From Vermamoeba vermiformis (taxonomy: Eukaryota; Tubulinea; Echinamoebida), in contig JBEWZL010000006.1 of assembly GCA_045837725.1 (NCBI GenBank), positions 283,644 to 347,643 on the forward strand: a stretch of 64,000 bases of DNA. Reading direction: 5' to 3'. The notes under the pieces were generated by a model. It saw only the letters and a list, made by a program, of their open reading frames with translations. It had not been told where the DNA came from and did no database searches. This document shows, piece after piece, positions 1 through 10,623 of this stretch (its first letter is position 1; each line of letters opens with the position of its first letter). Made by a program: the position numbers and the translations under genes.

Positions 1-297
1 GAGGAAGTAGCAGCTTTTGGATCCAAAGTGCAGATCTGGATAGCTCGTTTGAACAGATCTTTGTTCGTTTATGATGTCGGCCAAATGGCTAGCCATGACT
101 TATCTAGAAGGTCGATGATTGCAAATTAGTTAATCGTAGCCAATATTCCAATCTCGTGCGGAGATTTTTGACGAGATTGGTAATGGCGCAAAATCCTCGT
201 TTTATTGATTCGAATTAGCCAAGTTGCACACAACAGCATTGAATTCCAAAATTGACTAGCTGTAATTTTATATATTTATTTATCCAAGTATTTTGGA
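1..297. other. upstream region of the Ste20 kinase
   Basis: I see no coding exon here. The stretch is AT-rich just before the kinase start codon and presumably holds its promoter and 5' leader. No repeat or RNA gene is evident. Confidence 0.4.
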
Positions 298-3200
298 ATG
301 GTAAGTTAGAATAACCGAAACAGATTGCATGCAGATTTGAACTAATAAACAAAATCAGAGCTTGGACGATATATTTGATAAGCAAGAATTAATTGGCAAA
401 GGCTCCTTCGGTGAAGTCTTCCGAGGGAGAGACAAGAAGACTGGGGAAGAAGTCGCCATCAAAGTGGTAGATTTGGACGATGCAGAAGACGAAATTGAAA
501 GCATTCAAGGCGAAATATCAATTTTATCACAATGCGCGTGTCCCTATATTGTCAAATACTACGGCTCGTATATTAAGGGCACCAAACTGTGGATTATTAT
601 GGAATTTATGGGTGGAGGTTCAGCGAAAGATTTTCTCGATGATACTGGCCCAATTGATGAGGTATTTAATATGCCTATCATAGGCTCCTCATATACGAAT
701 TTTGAATTTTTACAATTTCGTTTTGCCTCGCGCCATCCGTTTATTAATTTTTTATCTTGCAGCCCTATATCGCTATCATCCTTCGCGAGACACTATTGGC
801 GTTAGATTATTTGCATGGAGAAGGCAAAATTCATCGTGACGTGAAGGGTAAGCTAGATCAATACTTTTTGTAACGTCGGTTTCAAAAAATTCAGATCTGA
901 AAAAGCAAAATTATTTAAAAATATCTATTTCAGAATAGATTAGAATATTGCATTAGTTATCGGCAAAAGATTTTCTTTTCGTTACCCAATTCGGTAAATT
1001 TCCTTGTATTTTTTTGTCGATCGCAAATTACGAACTTGTGTACAATTTCCATCCTATTTTTACGATATTTAGAGAATATTATTTAAAATAGATAATAAAA
1101 ATCAAGCGAACGATATAGTGCTAATTAAATTTGTCTCGTAGCTGCCAACATTTTACTTTCTGCGCAAGGAGAGGTCAAGGTAGCCGATTTTGGAGTTGCA
1201 GCGCAAGTTAATGAAAAAATATGTAAGTATAGGGCCACTAAATAGCCACAAATCAATGCTAGCAGAATTTTTTTATCAAATTTTCTTTCGCGGATGCTGA
1301 CAAGAATTCTCGTAGGTCAACGCAGAACACTCGTTGGAACGCCAAACTGGATGGCACCTGAAGTATTCAGAGGCGTAGGATATAATTCTAAGGTAAAGAG
1401 CGCATCAATATTGCTAGATCGCCGGATTGCGAATTGGCGCGATCCGAGTAAACAATTCTCAAAATGCTCATTTATTTATATTTCTGTTTCAGGCCGACAT
1501 TTGGAGTTTAGGCATCACAGCTATTGAAATTGCTCGTGGTCTGCCGCCTTATTCAGACTTGGATCCGATGCGCGCGTTGCACGTGATTGACAAAGGTCCA
1601 GCACCTAAACTAGAGGGCCAATTCAGTCCTGAATTCAAAGACTTCGTATCACACTGCTGTCAGAAGGTAAGATTAGCAATATGGTGCTTTACAATGCAAA
1701 TGCAACCATTTTACTACCGGTACAACTTAGCACATCCAAAAATTGAAATATCATCAAAATATTCTCATAAATTTGTGCATATGAAATTATCGTTAATTTT
1801 GAGTATGGATATCAAAGAGAAGTGATTAGAAATTCTAATTAATTTTTTTGTTCAGAATCCGTTGGATCGACCTTCAGCCAAACAACTTTTGACCCACCCA
1901 TTCATTAAAACCGCTGGAACACTCGATAAAATGCTTGAATTAGTCGATATGAGAAACAAGGCACGAGAGGAACAACGAAGACACTTGAGTAAGAGCGAAT
2001 CCATCAACTCGATTTCTGAATCTACCGTGCAAGACAAGACTTCCGATAATGGTGACGACTTCCCTGAATGGTAAGTCTATATTTAGTATTTACCGCAGTA
2101 TCAATTGAATTGAATGCACGTGCTAGTCGATTCAGCGCAAATAGACAAAATCAGCTTGATACGGCACAAATCGATTCAAATTCCAGATTCTTCATTCAAT
2201 TTACGTTTCGAATTGAATAGAAGATCTATATATCAAATTTAGATGACTAGTGCGGGTGGCAAAGCGGCAGGTACTAATTTAGATCGATTTTAGGGATCTG
2301 AGCGGTGAATCTGACTCTGAAGAAACAGACAATGGTCCTTCCTCTTTGGGCATGAGCTCAAATAGCGTATCTAGCGAGTAAGTACATATTTTGATTTATT
2401 TAAAGGATTACAATGCTATCTTTGAATCGTCGCTCGATCCAAAAACATTTTGTAACGGCTCTAATCTCGGTCCCTTGTAGTCATAGCGGTCCCTCAATCG
2501 TCATTGACAAGTCAGATGACGCAGTACCAGCACCTTCAGGCAACGGCACTACCCCTGCAGTCACGAGTCCTTCAGGTCTATTGCGTCGATCGAGCAGCAA
2601 AGGCACTTCGAGTTCGAGCTCAAAATCGAAAGATAAGCTGAAACGCGACATGTCCACTGGTTCAGAAAAGAAGGACAAAGACAAGGATAAGGACAAGAGT
2701 ACGTAGTTAAAATTAATTTTCCTTTATTCGAATCCAAATTTACGAATCCGTTTTTATTGTACAGAGCGAAAAGAAAAATTGGAGAAGAGAAAGAGTCGAT
2801 CAGGTTCACTCACTGGCGGAGATAAGGTCGATAAGAAAGCCAAGCGAAAGAGTGTTAAAGCCCCGCCTATTTCAGTACCGCCGACCAACACCGCGCAAAC
2901 TATGAGCCCAACTCCGACGCGAACTGCTCCAACTGAAACCACGAAGAAGAAAGATAAGACTAGTAAGTATTAAGAATATCTTACAGCCATTTGTGAGGGT
3001 TAAAATTAATTTTTTGTTGTTAGATGTGAGCCCGATGCTGTTGCAAGTGATTTATCCTACAATGACTGAAATGCTCAAAAATACGAGCAGTGAAGCTACT
3101 ATTGACGCTGTGTATCATTTGAAGAAGTACTTTGAAGGTAAGTAATAAGACTAAGCGCTTAATTTCATGACTGGATCTTTTGGTTGGATCGGATCTTGAG

Positions 3201-3513
3201 CTAACTTTTTCTTCGAACAGCTGCTGAGAATGATACCCCGGGCTTTGCGTTCAACATGGTCTCGCTGATGATTAAGCAGTTGCAAGCCAACAACGACGGC
3301 AGTGCAAAACAACCCGTGAATTTTGTGCCGGGAGTGCCCAACCCTGCCACGGTGCCTAAACGCAGTGCCGCGACGAACTATTTGACCAAACAATGGCAGA
3401 AGAAGTTCGATACCGATGGTTCATTGAGCACTCTCGCTTCACCACGACCACCGAGTGCTACACCTGCGGTGTCGAGCAGCGGATCTCTTAAACGACAATC
3501 GTTGAAACTTTAA
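298..3513 (+). CDS. GCK-III Ste20-type protein kinase (MST3/severin-kinase-like)
   Basis: Twelve exons (298-300, 359-661, 763-847, 1142-1222, 1316-1392, 1493-1666, 1856-2070, 2294-2377, 2481-2698, 2765-2962, 3024-3137, 3221-3513) give a closed frame of 614 codons. The start ATG is alone in exon 1: a phase-0 intron follows it directly, and the protein then reads MSLDDIFDKQELIGKGSFGE. The kinase domain fills about residues 8-260, with the glycine loop GKGSFGEV, VAIK lysine, IHRDVK catalytic loop, DFG, and GTPNWMAPE activation segment. Sequences such as KYYGSY and LWIIMEFMGGGSA are typical of MST3/MST4/STK25 and Dictyostelium SvkA. These kinases act downstream of Rap/CCM3-STRIPAK on actin and cytokinesis. 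The C-terminal 300 residues are a Ser/Lys-rich, KDKDKDK-containing linker plus a predicted helical end, of unknown role. The kinase call is firm; the exact orthologue is inferred. Confidence 0.93.
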
Positions 3514-3532
3514 ATACTAACAAGAATACTAA

Positions 3533-3542
3533 TGTAAATAAA
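3533..3542 (+). terminator. composite poly(A) element TGTAAATAAA
   Basis: It lies 20 nt after the kinase stop codon. It combines a TGTA element with AATAAA and recurs identically at five other gene ends in the window. Confidence 0.6.
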
Positions 3543-3975
3543 CTGAACCGCTTATTTTATTTTTGATATCAAGCAAGACAAAATCATACTGATTCGTTTC
3601 CGTTTACTTCTCTTTGGTTGGCACAGGTTCAGTTTTATTTTGCCGTTAAATAATCTTGTAATACAACACAACACCTGGCACAAAAGATAGAAGAAAGCGT
3701 GTATGAGCGCTATGTTAAGTCTGCGCCGCCGCCGAAAAGCCAAAAAGGAAAGCAAAAAAAAGAAAATTAACGAAAAAGGGCAAGACACGCGAGCAGAAAA
3801 AAAAGAATGCCTGAGGGGGACCTCGGAAGGTTAAGAAGGGGTTGTCGGCGCTCTAGGCGCCTGCGCCTTTGCCGTTGAAAGAAAAAACTCATCAAGCGGG
3901 CCCGGCTCTCGGCTAGGGGTTATGGTTGAGGACTCTCCCTGTTACTTCACTTAAATTGCTATTCTTGAGCGGCTG

Positions 3976-4182
3976 ATGGTGAGTCCTCAATTTCAGAAGG
4001 AAATGTCAACAGCCCCTGCAGAAATTCCTTTTGTGCTGATTTCTACTGCATGTCCAAACAAAGAACTCTTAAGTGCACTAGATACTCCAGAATATGTGCA
4101 ATTTGGCCTGGTGGCAGCAGAGAATTGCAGAAAGTATTTGGAGCCATTTATTTCAAGCCAATCCCAATTAAATGGCATTTGA
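3976..4182 (+). CDS. possible small ORF, unknown
   Basis: A 68-codon reading frame in CpG-poor DNA, followed 15 nt later by an AATAAA. I recognise no family. The frame has almost no CpG, like the neighbouring minus-strand gene, whose 3' untranslated region it probably overlaps. It could be a short real gene, the last exon of a decayed gene, or chance. The only support is uninterrupted length and the downstream AATAAA. Confidence 0.2.
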   Translation: MVSPQFQKEMSTAPAEIPFVLISTACPNKELLSALDTPEYVQFGLVAAENCRKYLEPFISSQSQLNGI

Positions 4183-4210
4183 ATTGTTTGTAGTGAGAAT
4201 AAAGAACTTG

Positions 4211-7200
4211 TTAGATAGCTAGTTTGGCAGCTGCTGCAATAGATGCTAAGTGTGCCAAAATCCATTCACGAAACAACAGCACTGCTTTGTGTTGTGGTTG
4301 AGTGGCAAATAACAGTTGTATGGATTTGGGGTTGATCAAATCCTCTTCCAAAGCAAGATTTTGGGCACTTGCAACGAAATCTTCAATGATTGTCTCTGCT
4401 TTTGGCAATTCTACTCCTGTTGACATAATAAAAAATTAAATTGGTTTTTTAAAATGATTGTGTCTTACCATAGTGGTGAATGAAGGCACTAACAAAGAAC
4501 ACAACATTGAACTTTAACAATGTTGAGTCAGATCCATTGTACAACTCCACAAGCTTATTGATCAAACTGGAGTCTTTCTGGAAGACATCTAAGTTGTAAT
4601 ATTAGATACAATAGCCCTTAAGCACTTACAACTTACTGAAGTGTATCAAGTGGGCTAAAAGAGCTACAAAAGATGGTGCCACGTCTTTTTGGGCAGTTGC
4701 CATGTCAACATCTTTAAGAAATGCTTTTGTTTATTCATACACTTCACAAAGTTTGTTGGAACTCAAGCTTGATGCTGCACAAAATGTCACCAACTTTGCA
4801 TCTTTAAAACATGACTTACAGTTGAAGAGAATCAGTGCAATTAACAGCTCTACAGATGAATCTTGAAGAGCCATCTGTTCTGCTAACACATCTCCATCAA
4901 CTTCACTGTTGTTCTCAGAAGCTTCTTCTTCTTCATTGTTGTCATCCTCATCATTATCTTCCTCATCCTTGTCTTCACTTTCATTTTCAGCAGTCTCTTC
5001 ATTCAATTGAACAATTTGGTTTGCGCAAAGCGTTGTCAATTCTGCCAACATCTGTGGTGTCAGAGTTGGCTCCACTATTAAGAAAGTAAGTATGAATGAT
5101 TAGCAAATGATGCAGAGCTTACAATCTAAACAGCTTATCCAGAACTTATTTTGCTCTATTTTTGTTTCATATGAAAGGTTTTTGTCTGTTTGAAGTAGTT
5201 TGGCATCAATAACTTTGTCCACTACTTCATTTCTGGCTCCTAAATGCACGATTAATTATTGCCAGAGAATGTTTTGGCTACCTTTTTCAAGAGCAATAAT
5301 GTTTAATGTTCTCAGGATGCAATAAATTTGGTATTTTTTCCAGTCTGTGTCTCTAGCATATTTTTCTATTTCAACATCAAATATTTCAATCAACTCATCT
5401 ATCATTTTGTATTTCCAGAACATCTCTTGTCCACTCTCTAGAAAAAAAATATTAGATCTATATTTACATACAAAGGTGAACTTACTAAGTTTAAGAATGC
5501 TTCTAATCAACTGGAGCAGTGGATTGACATTTTTTCCATTTTGCTCCCAAATATTAGCAATGGCTTGCATAAATTCTTCATTACTGGCAAAAAATTCCTT
5601 TGCATTATCTGCAAAAATGTTAGTCGGGGTTTATCAAATCAGTTGCACTGCACCTGAATTCCATGCAGATTCCTCTAAGGCAACGCAAATAGGTCTAGCA
5701 TATTTGACATTTAAATAAACTTCAATCAATTCAGCCAGCTCTTCATTGTTGTCGCCTAACAATGAAATTAAGAGCTGCCACTTTAAATCACAGGAAACTC
5801 ACCAGGCCAATGCAAGTGTTTTGCAGCAGCAACCATTTTTAGTCGGCCATACTTGGTTTCAGGACACTTTTTCATCACATCAATGAAAATCTTTCTGAGT
5901 CCTGCATCTTGTTTGATAGTCTCATTCTCTGTCATTGACTGTCAGTTATTGCAATTCCCAAATTAATTAATATTACCTATAGGATTTGATAGCAAAATAG
6001 TCAAGCAATTGTTTGCTATTTGTTCATCTTCATCCCAGTTTTCAGATGTGTCAAACTTGTGTTTATGCTTAAGAATGCTGAGAACTTTATCCCAAATGGC
6101 AAGTTTGGTCCAGACAGCAGGATGGAAAGTTGCACGGTGGTCATAATAATTATCAACCATTACTGTCATATTTTCAATTACTAAACCACAGTATGGTGAT
6201 TCAACGTGCAGGTGATCAACCATTAAACTGAGTGAGCCCAGGGCAACATTGGTGGCAGGAAAATCAGAGAGGTTATTGTACAAATATTTGCCAAGCCCTG
6301 ATAACGTTAGAAACGGAGGAGAGCGAGGGAAGGATAGAATGACCTACTGTGCATGTGCAAGTGCTCCATCAGCTTTGGGTGTTGCTTCAAATGTGGTGCA
6401 AGGAATGTCACAACTGTGTCCAACAACACTTCTGTGCTTCCTAGCTCTAGTCCATAGAAAATTAACTTGACAACTTCTTCAACTTGATTGATGTTGGTTG
6501 GAGGGTTAGTCAAGAGGTAGTAGAACGGGTTGAATTGTGGCTTGAACTCGTTTTCGTCGAACATATGCTTGAACTTCGGGTGTATTCCTTGGTATTGGTC
6601 CTCGCCAAACATCTCCCAGTCATCCATGTCAATGCCATAAACTTCAGGAGGGGTTCCTACTGAGGGCTGCTCGTCGTTATTGTTGTCGTCGTCATTGTCT
6701 GCGTCAGTGAATCCATCGGCTTCATCATTCAATCCATTGGCTTGGTCCGTGGATGCGTCAATTGTCTCAGGACTAATTATTCCGCTGGAACGTTCTGACA
6801 AATTGGCCATAAAATCTGAAATGTCCTCGTACTGTTGAGCGGAATCATTCTTAGCGGCTCCCTTCCTTGCTTGCATGGTTGCACGAGCGTTTGGTAGATC
6901 AATCTCTAACTTTCGTTCATTTGATGCTTCGTGGCTTGCTTCTTTTTGTTTGGCTAATGCTGCCTCAATACGCTTCATAAATGAGGTTTCCTTCAAGTAC
7001 CGATTGATGTATAACGCAGGCCAATCCCTAAAAAGAATAAAATTGTCAATTATTTTTTATTTGTGAATTAATTCGTTCAAATATGAAATAATAGCTTACA
7101 TGTCATAGCAGGCGAGCTCGTAATCATTTAGGTGGTATTTTCTTGCGTATTTTTGGCGCCATTGGTCGTTTGTCAGATCTCGGAAGCTAAATAATTGTTT

Positions 7201-7305
7201 ATTTGTCGCGCCAAACCTCCAGAGCGAAATTGGGTCTAAAAATGAATAAATGAGAGCGATTTCTTCATTTGAAAGCCGCTGAAACGGGTCTGATTGTTGT
7301 GACAT
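4211..7305 (-). CDS. F-box protein with acidic linkers and helical repeat body
   Basis: Twelve exons on the minus strand (7305-7100, 7027-6348, 6297-5977, 5928-5803, 5755-5654, 5608-5486, 5437-5282, 5239-5123, 5074-4820, 4711-4637, 4588-4469, 4416-4211) sum to 828 codons in frame. The N-terminus (about residues 8-50: LSNEEIALIYSFLDPISLWRF) reads as an F-box, suggesting an SCF ubiquitin-ligase adaptor. Residues about 75-180 are polar with an acidic Asp/Asn stretch. The rest looks all-helical and ARM/HEAT-like, with a second acidic run of Glu/Asp/Asn near residue 650. I do not recognise the orthologue. The first two exons have ordinary CpG content, while exons 3-12 are almost CpG-free. The F-box call is moderate; function beyond that is unknown. 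Confidence 0.75.
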
Positions 7306-7680
7306 GGTTGCGCGAACAAAACAAGATCAAAGCTCACAAAAAAATGGTTATTAAATTTAGTTAATGTTCCTTACTCGAATATAACAATCTTTTGCCTGGT
7401 ATTCATCGAAATACCACCAGGAGCCAAACGAATCCATCCGGTCTGTTATCCTTGAAAACTTTCAAATCTAGCTACGACATGATTATTTGTAGTTGTATTA
7501 TATTCGCCAATTGTTGGGACTTAACGAGATTTAAAAACCGGCGCCGACTTTCGTAATTTGATTTTTGTCACGTGCTGCCGTGTCCGGTAAATTTTGAATA
7601 ACCACGTTTTCGCAGTGTATTTATTATTTGTAATATATATAACACTACCCAATACTGAACTTGTTGTATTTTCCAACACA
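7306..7680. promoter_or_regulatory. bidirectional promoter region
   Basis: About 375 nt separate two divergent start codons (F-box protein on minus, mitochondrial carrier on plus). No gene is seen. The stretch is expected to hold both promoters; I cannot point to a specific motif. Confidence 0.45.
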
Positions 7681-10301
7681 ATGAGCTCCACGAAGACGCA
7701 AGACAAATCCGCTGCACAACCACAGAAAAACGGCCAAGGTCGACGTTACCTCAACGGCGCTATGAGTGGTATTGTAGAAGTAAGTATTGTATTCTGTACA
7801 GACGTTCTTTTTAAGGGTTTGCAATCTCGGTTAATCCGGTATTTTACGTTCTCCCTTTTTAAATCGAATTTAAAATTTAAAATTAAATTATGTATAAGTA
7901 TTTGACCACATGGTTTGCTATATGCGCGTGTAGCGCCGTCAAATTGACCGGATCTAACAATGTGCATCGTTAGATGTCGCTAACATTCCTTCAAAAAATT
8001 CCTAAAAATGACTCTATATACGGAATGTGCTATACGCATCTATATTAATCGAATTTTAGTGATATCAAATCATTTTATTGTGGTTCAAATGAAAACCCAA
8101 TTGTCATTTTACGCGGTCTTAAACTCCTTAGGCAATCCTTTAGAGCTCGATTTCAGGTGTCTAAAGGAAGCTACTTGGTCATATTTAATAGTCTTGTATC
8201 GAGTTCGGATATTGGCGCGCGATTATTTGTGAATCGTCGTTTTGACGAATTGAAAGGTGATTACGCGCCAGATCTTATCGATGCGTCGCTTCCTAAAATC
8301 TCTAAATTTATATGACCGCTTTATATACTCATATTAAATATTATCGGAGTGAAATCAAGAGGAATATGACGCGTTTAATTATTAACGTCAGCTTTATTAA
8401 TTTTCAAGAACCGATCTCGTAACTTTCATTGAATTAAAATGACTAGGCAAATCTTTAATATCACTCTATTAATATGGAACTAACTCAGATTTCGTTAGGT
8501 CACTTTGACGCACTGGATCGACGTCTTGAAGACCAGGTGGCAAGCTGAGGCCAAGATGGGCCAAGCTAGCGCTAGCACCAAGTCGCGCATTGCTGCTATT
8601 TACAAAAATGAAGGATTTAAAGGATTTTACAAGTAAGTTAAATTTCAAGCAATTGTACCTGACTTCGCGGTACCTCGAAGATCTAAATTTTTTTCTAAAA
8701 ATCTGGATTAACGAGTTTACACGGACTATATTTACTATTAATACGAGACATATTAATACTATACGTTAATAATATTAATTTTAATAAGTACGGCAGTAGC
8801 TCCGAAAATTTACCACCTCGTCCTAGTGAATTCAAGTTAGACCAGAAAATTATTGCGATAAATGCTTATTATAATATTAGATCGTTTTATTGATTATTAT
8901 ACTGATAAAAGTTCATGCAAAATTTAATTTTGGTCCAATCACGAATACTTTTCGGACTGATCTCCGAAGCGCTAAATTAACCGTACTTTTTTAATCACTA
9001 GGGGCTACGTCTCTCGTGTCATTGGTATTGGACCAATGAGAGCAGTCTATTGGGGCACTATGGACCACATGACTAACCTTCTCTCGGGCTACCAAAATCT
9101 TTCACAGACTCAACGACTGATGCTCGCAGGTCTCGGCGCTGGTGCCGTCCAATCACTCGTTGACGTGCCCATTGAAGTCGTTAAAACTCAAGTACGTTAC
9201 ACCGTAATAATACGTGCATAAGCGGAGCTGCCGCCGATAATTGCTCGTTGAAGATTATACGCTCCGTTTTTACGAAGCTAATAGATCCTATTTAAATTAT
9301 AATATATGATCCTAATTAACTGGTATTATTTGCAGTTGATTACTGGTGGAAGCAACAAACAAGAAGTCATTAAAGTAAGTTTTTTCAATTGCGCACGATG
9401 TTTTTTCGCTTTATTTGTTCGTTTTTGCAACGATATTAACGTATCCTATTATTATTATAGCAAGCACTTCAATTCAGAGGCTTCAAATCGACTGCTTTGA
9501 GAAACATGGGCTTTGCTTGCGTCATGAACTTTGGTTTGAACTACAAGTACGTAGATCTCGATTTATATCGCGATAACGCACTTGGTTTCACGTGTCATTG
9601 AAGCGCAGTTATCAATTATAGCGTTAAGAGTGATTAGTAATTAGTCCCATATTTTTTGTTTTTATGATTAGAATTTACCGATGAAAAGCGATTCTTGATA
9701 CAGATCTACGAATAGATGCTAATAACTCGCATAGGCGAACTGACCAAACGAGTTACATGGAGACTTACTTGCGCAGTATGGCCTCGGGCTTCGTTGCTGC
9801 GTTCACTACTCAACCGTTAGGTACGGATTTGATAGATCAAGTCTTCGATTGCTCTTCTGAGCTGCATTACATACGCATCGAAATATTACAGTACGGAAAT
9901 GTTGAAAACAGGTTGTACTGTGCCGCAACGATGCAATATTTCTTTTATTTTTTTGGTTCTTGGATCGCGTGTCGCGTACTTTATTAATTTGTTGTTACTT
10001 TCGTAGACTATGTTAAGACCAAGCATCAACAACACGGTGGTGGTCCTCAAGTTGGCATCATTAAGATGTTGGTTGATATCGGAAAGAAGAATCCTACTAT
10101 GTTGTGGAGTGGAGGTAAGATCCGATCTCGATCTGAATCAAAAATTTGAAATTTTGATCCTAATCAATTATATTACTAGGTGTATGGCGTATTCTCTTGT
10201 CTATGTCTACTATGAGTGTCGGTGCTACTGTCTTTATCTTCTTGAACTCCTACCAAAAGCAGAAGACTCCTTTGCCCGTCCTCGAAGAGCCTATCGAATA
10301 A
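7681..10301 (+). CDS. mitochondrial carrier family (SLC25) protein
   Basis: Eight exons (7681-7779, 8499-8632, 9002-9191, 9336-9374, 9461-9546, 9735-9820, 10007-10114, 10180-10301) give 287 codons, a normal length for the family. Three carrier repeats are recognisable by their signature regions: HWIDVLKTRW in the first, VPIEVVKTQ in the second, and QPLDYVKTK in the third. The second and third keep the usual Pro-x-Asp/Glu-x-x-Lys core, but the first has His where Pro is expected. GFKGFYKGYVSRVIGIGPMRAVYW is cut by an intron and matches the typical end of repeat one. It probably exchanges a small carboxylate or nucleotide across the inner mitochondrial membrane; I cannot name the substrate. The start follows a short non-conserved Lys/Gln-rich leader. 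Confidence 0.87.
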
Positions 10302-10623
10302 GCTACTGTTCATAATAAGAAAAACAATTCAACAAATGTAATCTTTAATATCAATATAAAGACCTATTTATGCAACACGAGCGACAAGATGCCGATCCAG
10401 TTTCACCCGTCCACGTTTCTGTTCTATTTTGGGACAATGTCGTTAGAGAGAGTAGTTATTAATTAAAGAGTATTCTTTCAGTCATTCAATTTCGAAGGAA
10501 ACATTGAGCCACGTGGTGAGATCGCGTGGCGGTTTTGTTCGCGCTTTTTTTTATGAATCGATTTATCTTTGTTAATTTGGCCACAATTTACACTTCAGGT
10601 GCTGTAATATATACCTTGCTATT
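10302..10623. other. tandem intergenic region
   Basis: This holds the 3' end of the carrier gene and the promoter of the next plus-strand gene. An AATATAAAG sequence near 10353 may act in 3'-end formation. Nothing else is seen. Confidence 0.4.

Larger units (their letters stand above)
3514..4210. other. convergent intergenic region with CpG switch
   Basis: This gap lies between two gene 3' ends. It contains the kinase poly(A) element and a GC-richer patch at about 3790-3920. From about 3960 onward CpG becomes very rare. A weak plus-strand reading frame (3976-4182) is listed separately; otherwise I see no gene. Confidence 0.5.
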
